This document shows, in pieces, positions 50,689 through 59,377 of a DNA stretch of 64,000 bases; the first letter of the stretch is position 1, and every line of letters starts with the position of its first letter. Position numbers and translations under genes: made by a program. The DNA lies in assembly GCF_014217785.1 (NCBI RefSeq), contig NZ_CP048814.1, forward strand, positions 4,278,001 to 4,342,000. The letters run 5' to 3'. Origin of the DNA: Rhodococcus triatomae. Its GTDB lineage: Bacteria > Actinomycetota > Actinomycetes > Mycobacteriales > Mycobacteriaceae. The notes under the pieces are model-generated. The model saw nothing but the letters and a program-made list of their open reading frames with translations, made no database searches and was not told the origin of the DNA.

Positions 50689-50733
50689 ATGAAGCGCATC
50701 CTCGTAGTAGTTCGCCGCCGTAGCGGGGTCTGA
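50689..50733 (+). CDS. Branched-chain amino acid-type leader peptide
   Basis: A 14-residue frame MKRILVVVRRRSGV ending in TGA, with Ile-Leu-Val-Val-Val in a row. It closely resembles in composition the ilvB attenuator peptide of Corynebacterium (I-R-L-V-V-V core). Ribosome stalling at these codons when branched-chain aminoacyl-tRNAs are short would decide which of the downstream hairpins forms. Confidence 0.72.
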   Translation: MKRILVVVRRRSGV

Positions 50734-50766
50734 TTCGGACCGACCCCTCGCTGCGGGTCGTTCTGC
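50723..50766 (+). terminator. Attenuator with mutually exclusive hairpins
   Basis: GCGGGGTC (50723-50730) can pair with GACCCC-T-CGC (50742-50751), while CGACCC (50741-50746) can pair with GGGTCG (50755-50760), followed by TTCTGCT. The two stems share bases, so only one can form at a time. The second is the likely terminator. Confidence 0.55.
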
Positions 50767-50807
50767 TACGTGTTGGTCCTCCCCGCTACATCTGGAAGAC
50801 CACGACG

Positions 50808-51311
50808 ATGACCACCACTTTTGCTTCTGATTCCTTCACCTCTCACGCGTCGTCCGCCGATGCCTCTGCTTCGTTCGCCCCTACCTCGGTCGAGACGGCC
50901 GGACTGCGCCTGCCGCGGGGCCTGCGCGAGGAGGCGGCGGGTATGTCCTGGGCGGAGTTCACCGCAACCTATGCGCCGACCGGCGGGCCGATCCGCCTGG
51001 GCTCGTGGTCGGCACGCAAGTGTGGCCTGGGGCAGTGGGAGTTCCGGACCACGTTCGGGGTCGGCACGTCGATCCGGCGGGCCGAGGCCGTCGCGCCGGG
51101 TCCGATGTCTGCGCTGACCGCCCTGCTGCACGACAGCGGATGTCCCATCGAGATCCTCGGCTTCCATCAGCAGCAGTGGGACGGCCGGACGGCCACCCTG
51201 GTCCTGTGCGAGGCCGGCGGTCGAAGTGGCTGGGCATTCGGTCTCGGTGAGGGAACCACCGAATCCGCGTTGCGGGCGATGGTCGCCGCGGCCAACCGCC
51301 TGCACGGCTGA
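50808..51311 (+). CDS. Stand-alone LeuA regulatory (allosteric) domain-like protein
   Basis: Protein of 167 residues. The N-terminal about 25 residues are Ser/Thr/Ala-rich. From about 75 on, GPMSALTALLHDSGCPIEIL and GWAFGLGEGTTESALRAMVAAANRL align by pattern with the C-terminal leucine-binding domain of actinobacterial 2-isopropylmalate synthase (GPLAAFVDAL...[24 protein letters not shown] in M. tuberculosis LeuA). No catalytic TIM barrel is present. An ILV-type leader peptide and attenuator upstream tie it to branched-chain amino acid supply. It may act as a regulatory partner of LeuA or as a leucine sensor; this is inference. Confidence 0.72.
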   Translation: MTTTFASDSFTSHASSADASASFAPTSVETAGLRLPRGLREEAAGMSWAEFTATYAPTGGPIRLGSWSARKCGLGQWEFRTTFGVGTSIRRAEAVAPGPMSALTALLHDSGCPIEILGFHQQQWDGRTATLVLCEAGGRSGWAFGLGEGTTESALRAMVAAANRLHG

Positions 51312-51496
51312 GCGTCCCGCGCACCGGCCCGCACCCGAGCTCCCGGCACCCCGCATCTCCCGCACCCCTCTGCTCTCCCGCCCCGGGTGAAGGGACCGTT
51401 CGCCCGGTCTGTGGAGGCGTAGGGCACCTTCACCCACGGGGCGGGAGGCAGGGGAGGGTGGCGAGGGAGGGTGGCGAACGAAGGGGAGGGGGGAGA

Positions 51497-51534
51497 CGAG
51501 GGCGGCCCCCGGCAAGTGCCGGGGGCCGCCCTCG
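51497..51534 (-). terminator. Strong hairpin at the end of the minus-strand tRNA cluster
   Basis: Perfect 17-bp stem, CGAGGGCGGCCCCCGGC with its complement, and an AAGT loop. It lies 9 bases beyond the last tRNA (Val) read on the minus strand and would also insulate the convergent LeuA-like gene. Confidence 0.8.
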
Positions 51535-51542
51535 TGTACCTG

Positions 51543-51617
51543 TGGTGCGCGATACTGGGATTGAACCAGTGACCTCTTCCGTGTCAGGGAAGCGCTCTCC
51601 CGCTGAGCTAATCGCGC
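51543..51617 (-). tRNA. tRNA-Val (anticodon GAC), CCA encoded
   Basis: Cloverleaf on the minus strand with acceptor GCGCGAT, T-arm GGTTCAATCC and anticodon loop CTGACAC. Encodes CCA at its 3' end. Identical in sequence to the copy at 51748-51822. Confidence 0.95.
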
Positions 51618-51629
51618 CGGGTGGAGAGG

Positions 51630-51704
51630 TGGAGCGGATGACGGGATTCGAACCCGCGACCCTCACCTTGGCAAGGTGATGCGCTACCACTGCGCTACAT
51701 CCGC
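51630..51704 (-). tRNA. tRNA-Gly (anticodon GCC), CCA encoded
   Basis: Acceptor GCGGATG, anticodon loop TTGCCAA and T-arm GGTTCGAATCC on the minus strand. Identical in the body to the copy at 51919-51990 but with an encoded CCA end. Confidence 0.95.
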
Positions 51705-51747
51705 ATGTGGGCGACGGTCTCCCGTCGCCCGGTCCCGCTGTCGATCA

Positions 51748-51822
51748 TGGTGCGCGATACTGGGATTGAACCAGTGACCTCTTCCGTGTCAGGGAAGCGC
51801 TCTCCCGCTGAGCTAATCGCGC
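51748..51822 (-). tRNA. tRNA-Val (anticodon GAC), CCA encoded, second copy
   Basis: Same 75-base sequence as 51543-51617. Only one base separates it from tRNA-Cys, so the two are processed from one transcript. Confidence 0.95.
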
Positions 51823-51823
51823 G

Positions 51824-51894
51824 AGGTGGAGACGGGAATCGAACCCGTGTACACGGCTTTGCAGGCCGTTGCCTCACCACTCGGCCACTCCACC
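51824..51894 (-). tRNA. tRNA-Cys (anticodon GCA)
   Basis: Body of 71 bases with acceptor GGTGGAG, anticodon loop CTGCAAA and T-arm GGTTCGATTCC. CCA is not encoded, unlike the flanking Val gene. Confidence 0.95.
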
Positions 51895-51918
51895 GCGAAG
51901 GTTGAGTCCAACCTCTCG

Positions 51919-51990
51919 AGCGGATGACGGGATTCGAACCCGCGACCCTCACCTTGGCAAGGTGATGCGCTACCACTGCGCTACATCCGC
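51919..51990 (-). tRNA. tRNA-Gly (anticodon GCC), second copy
   Basis: Body of 72 bases identical to 51633-51704; no encoded CCA. First gene of the minus-strand tRNA operon. Confidence 0.95.
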
Positions 51991-52041
51991 ATTGCACCGT
52001 TCGACCGGAGAGCGCAATTGTTCTCCCTGGTGCGGTTGAGA

Positions 52042-52081
52042 ACATTAGCCGACCGCAACTCGCATCCACAAATCCGCAGGT
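52042..52081 (-). promoter_or_regulatory. Probable promoter of the minus-strand tRNA operon
   Basis: On the minus strand TTGTGG (52081-52076) and TAATGT (52047-52042), spacing 28 bases between inner ends by coordinate, with TTGCGG as a nearer but badly spaced alternative. The -10 hexamer is about 50 bases before the first tRNA. The -35 assignment is weak. Confidence 0.35.
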
Positions 52082-52236
52082 CACGAGCGGGTCGTGGAGG
52101 CACGTGCGGCTCCGTGGCACCGCCGACTCGGGCCGGACGCTCCACCCTCGGGGGGTTCACGCGGTGTTTTTTGTCCGTGCCCCGGGTACGTGTTAGTGTT
52201 CCAACTCGTTCGAGGGCGTGCTCGTCGCGTCCTCGC

Positions 52237-52311
52237 GGTCCCGTGGCTCAGTGGAAGAGCGTCCCGTTCACACCGGGGAGGTCGCTGGTTCGATCCCAGC
52301 CGGGACCACCA
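52237..52311 (+). tRNA. tRNA-Val (anticodon CAC), CCA encoded
   Basis: Acceptor GGTCCCG pairs with CGGGACC; anticodon loop TTCACAC; T-arm GGTTCGATCCC; encoded CCA at 52309-52311. A promoter-like TTGTCC (52171) and TTAGTG (52193) lie upstream. It is the only plus-strand tRNA here and divergent from the other five. Confidence 0.95.
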
Positions 52312-52313
52312 CC

Positions 52314-52357
52314 GAAGGCGCGATCCGGACACTGTCCGGATCGCGCCTTCTGTCGTT
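52314..52357 (+). terminator. Intrinsic terminator of tRNA-Val(CAC)
   Basis: Perfect 17-bp stem GAAGGCGCGATCCGGAC with its complement, loop ACT, then TGTCGTTTCT. It starts three bases after the encoded CCA. Confidence 0.88.
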
Positions 52358-52458
52358 TCTATGTTGCCCGAGCGTGCTGTCGTGGTGCCGGACGACCCGG
52401 ACGATCGAGTCGGTACTGTCGAAGTGAGCCAGTGGAACGATCCCGGGACGGAACCCAC

Positions 52459-52926
52459 GTGACTGCATACGACGCAGAGGACCGCGACGACCCGCGCCGC
52501 GCGGATCGTGCGGACGTCGCCGATCCGGAAAGTGCCGGGCGGTGGATGCGGTGGCGGATGCGGGTCGCGGGAAACCGGTCCCTGAACCTGGCCTACCGGA
52601 CCGCGGTCGGTGTGGTCGGCACGATCGTGCTCGTGGTCGGCGTCATCGCCATTCCCTACCCCGGGCCGGGATGGCTGATCGTCTTCGCCGGTCTGGGCAT
52701 CCTCTCGTCCGAGTTCGCGTGGGCCCATCGTGTCCTGCGATTCGTACGGGTCCGCTACGACCGGTTCATGGGCTGGTACGTCGCCCAGTCGCTGGTGATC
52801 CGGGTGGCGGGCGCACTCTTCACCGCGCTCGTCGTGGTGGTGACGCTGTGGGTACTCGGCACGTTCGGCCTGGTCGGCCCCTGGGTGGGCCTCGATCACG
52901 ACTGGTTGCGCAGCCCGTTCTCGTAG
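52459..52926 (+). CDS. PGPGW/TIGR02611-type membrane protein
   Basis: Membrane protein of 155 residues. The signature IPYPGPGWLIVFAGLGILSSEF is typical of the TIGR02611 family, with hydrophobic segments at about residues 50-70, 75-90 and 115-140. The N-terminal 40 residues are charged and cytoplasmic. Function unknown. GTG 52459 is chosen because earlier frames run back through the tRNA and terminator. Confidence 0.82.
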   Translation: MTAYDAEDRDDPRRADRADVADPESAGRWMRWRMRVAGNRSLNLAYRTAVGVVGTIVLVVGVIAIPYPGPGWLIVFAGLGILSSEFAWAHRVLRFVRVRYDRFMGWYVAQSLVIRVAGALFTALVVVVTLWVLGTFGLVGPWVGLDHDWLRSPFS

Positions 52927-53061
52927 TCGGCCGACGCCGGCCCCGACTCAGGCGCGGTCCCTGTGCTTTCCGACACCCTCCCGGGATGTCATCCTCCGGA
53001 AACATGGAGGTGGAACGATTTCTCCACGCGCACCCGGGACGTGTGAGGAGGTAGCGAGCGG

Positions 53062-53670
53062 ATGACTGTCGCCGACGACGACTGGCCGGTGATCGGCGCG
53101 ACCGGAGCACGGTTCGGATCAGGCGCCCGCCGCCGCAGACGCACCCGTGCCGAGCGTTCCGGCGAGGCCGGTCCGCGCCATCTCGCGGACGGCGAGAACT
53201 CGCCGCAGCGTGGTGATCGGGAGCCCGGCTCGGCCACTCGCGTCTCCGCCGCGGTGGACGAGGTTCGTGCTCCGGCGTCCGCTGTGACAGCGGCGCCGGG
53301 CGACCCGGACGGGATTCCTGCGCCGGACGACCCGGACGGCTCGGCGATCTCCTTCGTCCGGCCGTTCGTCCGCAGCGGCGGACGGACGCGCCCCGCGGTC
53401 CAACTCGAATTCGAGACGTTGGTCTCGGCCGTCGCCGATCCGCCCACCGCCCGGGACGACGACGATCATCGTTCGGTGTATGTGCTGTGTGCTCGCCCGC
53501 GTTCGGTGGCCGAACTCGCGGCGTTGACCTCGATGCCGATCGGAGTGGCCCGGGTCCTGGTCGGCGATCTCGTCGCGGACGGCGCCGTCCGTCTCCACGA
53601 CACCGCCGGCGATGCGGGGCCCGGACGTGAGCTCCTCGAGCGTGTCCTCGCGGGGATCCGCGCGCTCTGA
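53062..53670 (+). CDS. DUF742 domain protein
   Basis: Protein of 202 residues. The first about 95 are Arg/Pro/Asp-rich and disordered; the C-terminal part [15 protein letters not shown]...LEFETLV, then [24 protein letters not shown], is the DUF742 winged-helix-like domain. DUF742 proteins normally occur in conservons beside a roadblock protein and a small GTPase; neither is present here, so this is an isolated member. AGGAGG precedes the ATG by about 13 bases. Confidence 0.8.
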   Translation: MTVADDDWPVIGATGARFGSGARRRRRTRAERSGEAGPRHLADGENSPQRGDREPGSATRVSAAVDEVRAPASAVTAAPGDPDGIPAPDDPDGSAISFVRPFVRSGGRTRPAVQLEFETLVSAVADPPTARDDDDHRSVYVLCARPRSVAELAALTSMPIGVARVLVGDLVADGAVRLHDTAGDAGPGRELLERVLAGIRAL

Positions 53671-53819
53671 TCCGCACCGCCCCGTTCCCGCCCGGGGCGC
53701 GAGAGTGCCGCGAGAGATGGGGCAGCTCCGTGCCGATAGCATGGTCTGGCACCTCCCGGTGCCCAGCCTCATCGGCGCCCGGCCCCCTCCGGGTCTCACA
53801 CATGAAGGAGAAGACCGTC

Positions 53820-55910
53820 GTGACGACGCCTGCACCCGACGCACCGACCGTACTCGTCCGGGTGGCTGCGGGAACCACGGCGGGCACCGCGGTCCGTGAG
53901 GCAGGGTTCCCGACGAAGGGCCCGGAGACCGTCGTCGTCGTCCGGGACGCCGAGGGGCAGTTGCGCGATCTCTCGTGGACGCCCGACGAGGACGTCGAGG
54001 TGGCGCCGGTCGCGGCCGACACCGAGGCGGGCCGGTCCGTGATCCGGCATTCGGCCGCCCATGTGCTCGCCCAGGCCGTTCAGCAGGAGTTCCCGGACGC
54101 GAAGCTGGGAATCGGCCCGCCGATCAAGGACGGTTTCTACTACGACTTCCAGGTGGAGCGCCCCTTCACCCCGGAGGATCTGACCAAGCTCGAGAAGCGG
54201 ATGAAGCAGATCGTCAAGGGCGCGCAGCGGTTCTCCCGCCGGGTCGTCGACGACGTCGAGGACGCGCGGATCGAGCTCGCAAAGGAGCCGTTCAAGCTCG
54301 AGCTGATCAGTGACAAGTCGGTCGCCGACTCCTCGCTCTCCGACGACCCCGAGATCATGGAGGTCGGCGGCAAGGAGCTGACGATCTACGACAACCTCGA
54401 TCCGCGCACCGGGGAGCGCGTGTGGAGCGATCTGTGCCGTGGCCCGCACATCCCGACCACGAAGTTCATTCCCGCGTTCAAGCTCACCCGCAGTTCCGCC
54501 GCGTACTGGCGTGGCGATCAGAACAACGCCGATCTCCAGCGCGTCTACGGCACCGCGTGGGAGTCCAAGGAGGCGTTGGACGAGCATCTCGAGTTGCTCG
54601 CCGAGGCCGAGCGCCGCGATCACCGCAAACTCGGTTCGGAACTGGACCTGTTCAGCTTCCCGGACGAGCTCGGTTCGGGCCTGCCGGTGTTCCATCCGAA
54701 GGGCGGGATCATCCGCACCGAGATGGAGGACTACTCGCGTCGGCGCCACATCGAGGCCGGCTACGAGTTCGTCAACACCCCGCACATCACCAAGGGGCAC
54801 CTGTACGAGGTGTCGGGCCATCTGGACTGGTACCGGGACGGAATGTTCCCGGCGATGCACGTCGACGAGGAGCTGAACGAGGACGGCACGGTTCGCAAAC
54901 CGGGTCAGGACTACTACCTGAAGCCGATGAACTGCCCGATGCACAACCTGATCTTCCGCGCCCGCGGCCGGTCCTACCGGGAACTGCCGCTGCGGTTGTT
55001 CGAGTTCGGGTCGGTCTATCGCTACGAGAAGTCCGGTGTGGTGCACGGGCTGACCCGTGTCCGTGGCATGACCCAGGACGATGCGCACATCTACACCACC
55101 CGTGAGGACATGCGCGACGAGCTCGCGAGTCTGTTGCAGTTCGTGCTGGAGTTGTTGAAGGACTTCGGTCTCGACGACTTCTATCTGGAGTTGTCGACGA
55201 AGAACGAGGAGAAGTTCGTCGGCGACGACGCGGTGTGGGAGGAAGCGACCGCCACACTCGCCGAGGTCGCGGAGGCGTCGGGCCTGAACCTGGTCCCGGA
55301 TCCGGGTGGGGCCGCGTTCTACGGCCCGAAGATCTCGGTGCAGGCGAAGGACGCACTGGGACGCACGTGGCAGATGTCGACCATTCAGCTCGACTTCAAC
55401 CTGCCCGAACGGTTCGACCTCGAATACACGGCCTCCGACGGCACGAAGAAGCGTCCGGTGATGATCCACCGGGCCCTGTTCGGCTCGATCGAGCGGTTCT
55501 TCGGCGTGCTCACCGAGCACTATGCCGGCGCGTTCCCTGCCTGGCTCGCGCCGGTGCAGGTGGTCGGGATCCCCGTGGCCGAGGCCTTCGAGGATCACCT
55601 GTTCGCCGTCGTGAAGAAGTTGAAGGCAGCCGGAATCCGCGCCGAGGTGGACGTCAGCGACGACCGGATGCAGAAGAAGATCCGCACGCACACCACCCAG
55701 AAGGTGCCGTTCATGCTGCTCGCTGGGGAGCGGGACGTCGAGGCGGGCGCGGTGAGCTTCCGATTCCGCGACGGCACCCAGGTCAACGGGGTGCCGGTGG
55801 ACGACGCCGTCGCGGTGGTCACCGAGTGGATCTCGCGCCGCGAGAACGCCAGCCCGACGGCGGAACTCGTCCGCCCGTCCGGAACCATCGCCTCGTCGGA
55901 ACGGGCGTGA
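53820..55910 (+). CDS. thrS: Threonyl-tRNA synthetase
   Basis: Class II synthetase of 696 residues. Domains in order: TGS (about 5-65), the editing/SAD region ([26 protein letters not shown]), the catalytic core with motif 2 ([28 protein letters not shown]) and zinc-binding Cys in PMNCPMHNL, motif 3 ([12 protein letters not shown]), and the anticodon-binding domain. GTG 53820 has AAGGAG eight bases upstream. No T-box leader is evident. First gene of the run matching Rv2614c-Rv2605c. Confidence 0.95.
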   Translation: MTTPAPDAPTVLVRVAAGTTAGTAVREAGFPTKGPETVVVVRDAEGQLRDLSWTPDEDVEVAPVAADTEAGRSVIRHSAAHVLAQAVQQEFPDAKLGIGPPIKDGFYYDFQVERPFTPEDLTKLEKRMKQIVKGAQRFSRRVVDDVEDARIELAKEPFKLELISDKSVADSSLSDDPEIMEVGGKELTIYDNLDPRTGERVWSDLCRGPHIPTTKFIPAFKLTRSSAAYWRGDQNNADLQRVYGTAWESKEALDEHLELLAEAERRDHRKLGSELDLFSFPDELGSGLPVFHPKGGIIRTEMEDYSRRRHIEAGYEFVNTPHITKGHLYEVSGHLDWYRDGMFPAMHVDEELNEDGTVRKPGQDYYLKPMNCPMHNLIFRARGRSYRELPLRLFEFGSVYRYEKSGVVHGLTRVRGMTQDDAHIYTTREDMRDELASLLQFVLELLKDFGLDDFYLELSTKNEEKFVGDDAVWEEATATLAEVAEASGLNLVPDPGGAAFYGPKISVQAKDALGRTWQMSTIQLDFNLPERFDLEYTASDGTKKRPVMIHRALFGSIERFFGVLTEHYAGAFPAWLAPVQVVGIPVAEAFEDHLFAVVKKLKAAGIRAEVDVSDDRMQKKIRTHTTQKVPFMLLAGERDVEAGAVSFRFRDGTQVNGVPVDDAVAVVTEWISRRENASPTAELVRPSGTIASSERA

Positions 55911-55914
55911 CCGG

Positions 55915-56514
55915 ATGACTCGTCACGACGATCAGCTGCCCGGAACCGCCGAGATGGTGGACGTCGGTGCGGGTGATCCGGACCGTCTGCGGCGGATCTG
56001 GTCTCCGCACCGGATGTCCTACATCACCGAGGCGCCCAAGCCGGAGGGCGGTACCGGCGAACCGTTCCTCGACATCCCCCGGATGAGCGACGAGGACGGC
56101 CTGGTCGTCGCGCGGGGTGAGCACGTGTACGCGGTGCTCAACCTGTATCCGTACAACCCGGGACATCTCATGGTGGTGCCGTACCGGAAGGTGGCGGCGC
56201 TCGAGGACCTCACCGACGGCGAGAGCGCGGAGCTCATGGCGTTCACGCAGCAGGCGTTACGGGTGATCAAGCGGGTGTCGAATCCGAACGGGTTCAACGT
56301 CGGCCTCAACCTCGGCGCGGAGGCCGGGGGATCGCTGTCCGAGCACCTGCATCAGCACGTCGTGCCCCGGTGGCGCGGCGACGCGAACTTCATCACCGTG
56401 CTCGGCGGGACGAAGGTGATGCCGCAGTTGCTGCGCGAGACCCGTAGCCTGCTGGCGAAGGCGTGGGACGAGGATCGGCCCGCGCCGGGGCGGTACCATC
56501 AGCCACTTGGTTGA
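55915..56514 (+). CDS. HIT-family diadenosine tetraphosphate phosphorylase
   Basis: Protein of 199 residues equivalent to Rv2613c. The HIT motif is HLHQHVVPRW (H-x-H-x-H), preceded by LNLYPYNPGHLMVVPYRKVA and NVGLNLGAEAGGSLSEH. It probably cleaves Ap4A by phosphorolysis. It starts five bases after the thrS stop. Confidence 0.9.
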   Translation: MTRHDDQLPGTAEMVDVGAGDPDRLRRIWSPHRMSYITEAPKPEGGTGEPFLDIPRMSDEDGLVVARGEHVYAVLNLYPYNPGHLMVVPYRKVAALEDLTDGESAELMAFTQQALRVIKRVSNPNGFNVGLNLGAEAGGSLSEHLHQHVVPRWRGDANFITVLGGTKVMPQLLRETRSLLAKAWDEDRPAPGRYHQPLG

Positions 56515-56634
56515 GCGGTGAAGGAACGCCGAGCTTTGGAGAACGCCGAGCTGTGAAGAACGAGGCAGGGGCATGAACGAACCGAGGACTCGACGACGCG
56601 GTGCCTGCGTCTCGGTGAGGATGGGGTTTCCGAG

Positions 56635-57300
56635 GTGCTGAGCTTCTTCGGCCGGGCGTCGGTGGCCAAGGTGACGGCGCCGTTGGGGCGTGCCCTGATC
56701 AAGACGGGACTCACCCCGGACGCGGTGACCGTGATCGGCACGATCGCCACCGTGGTCGCGGCGCTGACGCTGTTCCCCAGCGGTCATCTGTTCTGGGGCA
56801 CCATCGTCATCTGGATGTTCGTCATGTTCGACATGCTGGACGGCGCGATGGCCCGGGCGCGTGGTGGGGGCACCCGCTACGGTGCCGTGCTCGACGCCAC
56901 GTGCGACCGCATCGCCGACGGCGCGATCTTCGCGGGCCTGGCGTGGTGGGCGGTCTATCACGAGGACAGCAAGCCCCTGTTGATCGCCACGCTCGTCTGC
57001 CTGGTGACCTCGCAGGTCATCTCCTACGCGAAGGCGCGGGCGGAGGCCAGCGGGCTCTCGGCGGACGGCGGCCTGATCGAGCGCCCGGATCGGCTGGTCA
57101 TCGTGCTGGTCGGTGCCGGTCTCACCGGGCTCGGTCTGGGGTGGGCCGTTCACATCGCCATGTGGTTGCTCGCGGCCGGCAGCGTGGTCACGGTGTTCCA
57201 GCGAGTGTGGGCAGTCCGCAGCGCGGACGGTGCCCGTGAGTTGCTGCCGCTGGCGCCCGCTGACACCCGCACCCCCGACGGCGAGGCGACCGAGCAGTGA
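56635..57300 (+). CDS. pgsA: Phosphatidylinositol phosphate synthase
   Basis: Membrane enzyme of 221 residues in the CDP-alcohol phosphotransferase family; it joins inositol phosphate to CDP-diacylglycerol, the first lipid step to PIM. The signature D-x2-D-G-x2-A-R-x8-G-x3-D-x3-D is seen as DMLDGAMARARGGGTRYG followed by AVLDATCD. About five to six transmembrane segments. GTG 56635; its stop overlaps the next start. Position equals Rv2612c. Confidence 0.93.
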   Translation: MLSFFGRASVAKVTAPLGRALIKTGLTPDAVTVIGTIATVVAALTLFPSGHLFWGTIVIWMFVMFDMLDGAMARARGGGTRYGAVLDATCDRIADGAIFAGLAWWAVYHEDSKPLLIATLVCLVTSQVISYAKARAEASGLSADGGLIERPDRLVIVLVGAGLTGLGLGWAVHIAMWLLAAGSVVTVFQRVWAVRSADGARELLPLAPADTRTPDGEATEQ

Positions 57301-58247
57301 ACCTCTCCGGACGACTCACCGACGCCGGGTACGCGGCGGGGTGGCGGCTGGTGCGTGCCCTCCCCGAGTCGGTGGCCACCCGGTTGTTCGACCTCGGCGC
57401 GGATCTGGCGGTCCGCAAGGGCGGCCCCGAGCAACTGCGGAAGAACCTGGCCCGAGTGCTGGGCGTGGATGCCGACGAGGTCCCCGACGCGATGGTCCGG
57501 GACTCGGTGCGCTCGTACGCGCGGTACTGGCGCGAGGCGTTCCGGCTCCCGTCGATGGACCTGACGAAGACGGGGGAGGCTCTCGATCCGTTCATCGAGG
57601 GTGCCGAGCACCTCGAAGCGGCCAAGGCGGCAGGCAAGGGCGCGGTACTGGCGTTGCCGCACAGCGGGAACTGGGACATGGCGGGCGTCTGGTGCGTACA
57701 GCACTGGGGCGGGCTCACCGCCGTCAACGAACGTCTGAAGCCCGAGTCCCTGTACCGCAGGTTCGTGGCGTACCGGGAGAGCCTCGGGTTCGAGATCATC
57801 CCGCTCAGCGGCGGCGAGGCGCCTCCCTTCCCGGTACTGGCACAGCGGTTGCGCGAGAACAAGATCGTCACGCTGCTCGGTGAACGAGACCTCGCCGCCA
57901 AGGGTGTTCCGGTCACCTTCTTCGGCGAGCCGACCCGGATGCCGGCGGGCCCGGCGAAACTGGCCGAGGAGACCGGGGCCGCGTTGCTGCCGGTGCACTG
58001 TTGGTTCGTCGACGGCGGTTGGGGTTTCCGGATCGACCCGGCCGTCGACACCTCGGTGGGGGTGGCAGCGGCCACCCAGGCGCTGGCCGATCGGTTCGCC
58101 GCCAACATCGCCGCCCACCCCGCCGACTGGCACATGCTGCAGCCGCTGTGGTTGTCCGACCTCTCGCAGGCGCGCCTCGCCCGCATGGAAGGACGTACGG
58201 AAACACAGGAACCCGCGGAAGGACAGGAGCGAGGGGAGGGGCGGTGA
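57297..58247 (+). CDS. patA: Phosphatidylinositol mannoside acyltransferase
   Basis: Protein of 316 residues in the lipid A acyltransferase-like family (Rv2611c, PatA). The H-x4-D motif is LPHSGNWDMAG. Further blocks: ERDLAAKGVPVTFFG and GTGAALLPVHCWF-type ETGAALLPVHCWFVDGG. It acylates the mannose of PIM1/PIM2. Coupled by overlap to pgsA and to pimA. Confidence 0.92.
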   Translation: MNLSGRLTDAGYAAGWRLVRALPESVATRLFDLGADLAVRKGGPEQLRKNLARVLGVDADEVPDAMVRDSVRSYARYWREAFRLPSMDLTKTGEALDPFIEGAEHLEAAKAAGKGAVLALPHSGNWDMAGVWCVQHWGGLTAVNERLKPESLYRRFVAYRESLGFEIIPLSGGEAPPFPVLAQRLRENKIVTLLGERDLAAKGVPVTFFGEPTRMPAGPAKLAEETGAALLPVHCWFVDGGWGFRIDPAVDTSVGVAAATQALADRFAANIAAHPADWHMLQPLWLSDLSQARLARMEGRTETQEPAEGQERGEGR

Positions 58248-59377
58248 GGATCGGGATGATCTGCCCGTACTCGCTCGACGTACCGGGCGGTGTCCAGGCA
58301 CACGTGGTCGACCTGGCCCGCGTCCTCATCGAACGCGGCCATCAGGTGAGTGTGCTCGCGCCGTCCTCCGAGGACATGGAACTCCCCGACTTCGTGGTGT
58401 CGGCAGGCCGAGCGCTCCCGGTGCCGTACAACGGATCGGTGGCGCGGCTGAGTTTCACCCCGACCGCGAACGCGCGTGTCCGGCGGTGGATCTCGGACGG
58501 GGACTTCGACGTACTGCACATCCACGAGCCCAACGCGCCGAGCCTGTCGATGCTCGCGTTGCGGGTCGCGGAGGGGCCGATCGTGGCCACGTTCCACACC
58601 TCGACGACGAAGTCGCTGGTGTTGAGCACGTTCCAGAGCGTCCTCCAGCCGTACCTGGAGAAGATCTCGGGTCGCATCGCGGTGTCGGAGTTGGCGCGCC
58701 GGTGGCAGGTCGAGGCGCTCGGGTCGGACGCCGTCGAGATCCCCAACGGCGTGGACGTCGCCTCGTTCGCGGATGCACCGCCGCTGCCCGGCTATCCCCG
58801 TGCCGGCGGCACCATCGCGTTCCTCGGCCGTTACGACGAACCCCGCAAGGGGATGGCGGTGCTGCTCCGGGCGCTGCCGGCACTGGTGGAACGCCACCCC
58901 GATCTCGAGGTCCTGGTGATCGGGCGCGGCGACGAGGAGCGATTGCGGCGCGAAGCCGGGCCGACGGCACGACACCTGACCCTGCTCGGTCAGGTCGACG
59001 ACAAGGAGAAGGCGTCGGCGCTGCGCAGCGCCGACGTGTACTGCGCTCCCAATCTCGGCGGCGAGAGCTTCGGCATCGTGCTGGTCGAGGCGATGTCCGC
59101 GGGCACCGCGGTGGTCGCCAGCGAGCTCGATGCATTCCGTCGGGTCCTCCAGGACGGGCGCGCCGGAATACTCGTCCCCATCGGAGACGGGGAGGCGCTC
59201 GCCGAGGCCCTCGACACCGTGCTGTCCGACACCGCGCGCCGCGATGCCCTCGTCGCCGAGGGACGCTCATTGGTCACCCGGTACGACTGGCCCGTCGTTG
59301 CCGAACAGATCCTGCGGGTCTACGAGACGGTGGCCGTCGGCGGCCGCAAGGTCCACGTCCGTGAGGTGCGTTCGTGA
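58244..59377 (+). CDS. pimA: Phosphatidylinositol alpha-mannosyltransferase
   Basis: GT4-family enzyme of 377 residues that puts the first mannose on phosphatidylinositol. N-terminal GMICPYSLDVPGGVQAHV binds the acceptor side; the C-terminal GDP-mannose site includes AFLGRYDEPRKGMAVLL and APNLGGESFGIVLVEAMSAG. GTG 58244 overlaps the patA stop and has GGAGGGG upstream. Confidence 0.95.
   Translation: MRIGMICPYSLDVPGGVQAHVVDLARVLIERGHQVSVLAPSSEDMELPDFVVSAGRALPVPYNGSVARLSFTPTANARVRRWISDGDFDVLHIHEPNAPSLSMLALRVAEGPIVATFHTSTTKSLVLSTFQSVLQPYLEKISGRIAVSELARRWQVEALGSDAVEIPNGVDVASFADAPPLPGYPRAGGTIAFLGRYDEPRKGMAVLLRALPALVERHPDLEVLVIGRGDEERLRREAGPTARHLTLLGQVDDKEKASALRSADVYCAPNLGGESFGIVLVEAMSAGTAVVASELDAFRRVLQDGRAGILVPIGDGEALAEALDTVLSDTARRDALVAEGRSLVTRYDWPVVAEQILRVYETVAVGGRKVHVREVRS

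Noticed and set aside
51543..51822. The identical tRNA-Val copies as integration-site (att) duplications
   Set aside because: Both are full tRNA genes in a compact operon, with no integrase or phage genes between them.
53671..53819. A T-box riboswitch ahead of thrS
   Set aside because: No T-box sequence or long structured leader; only about 150 bases separate the genes.
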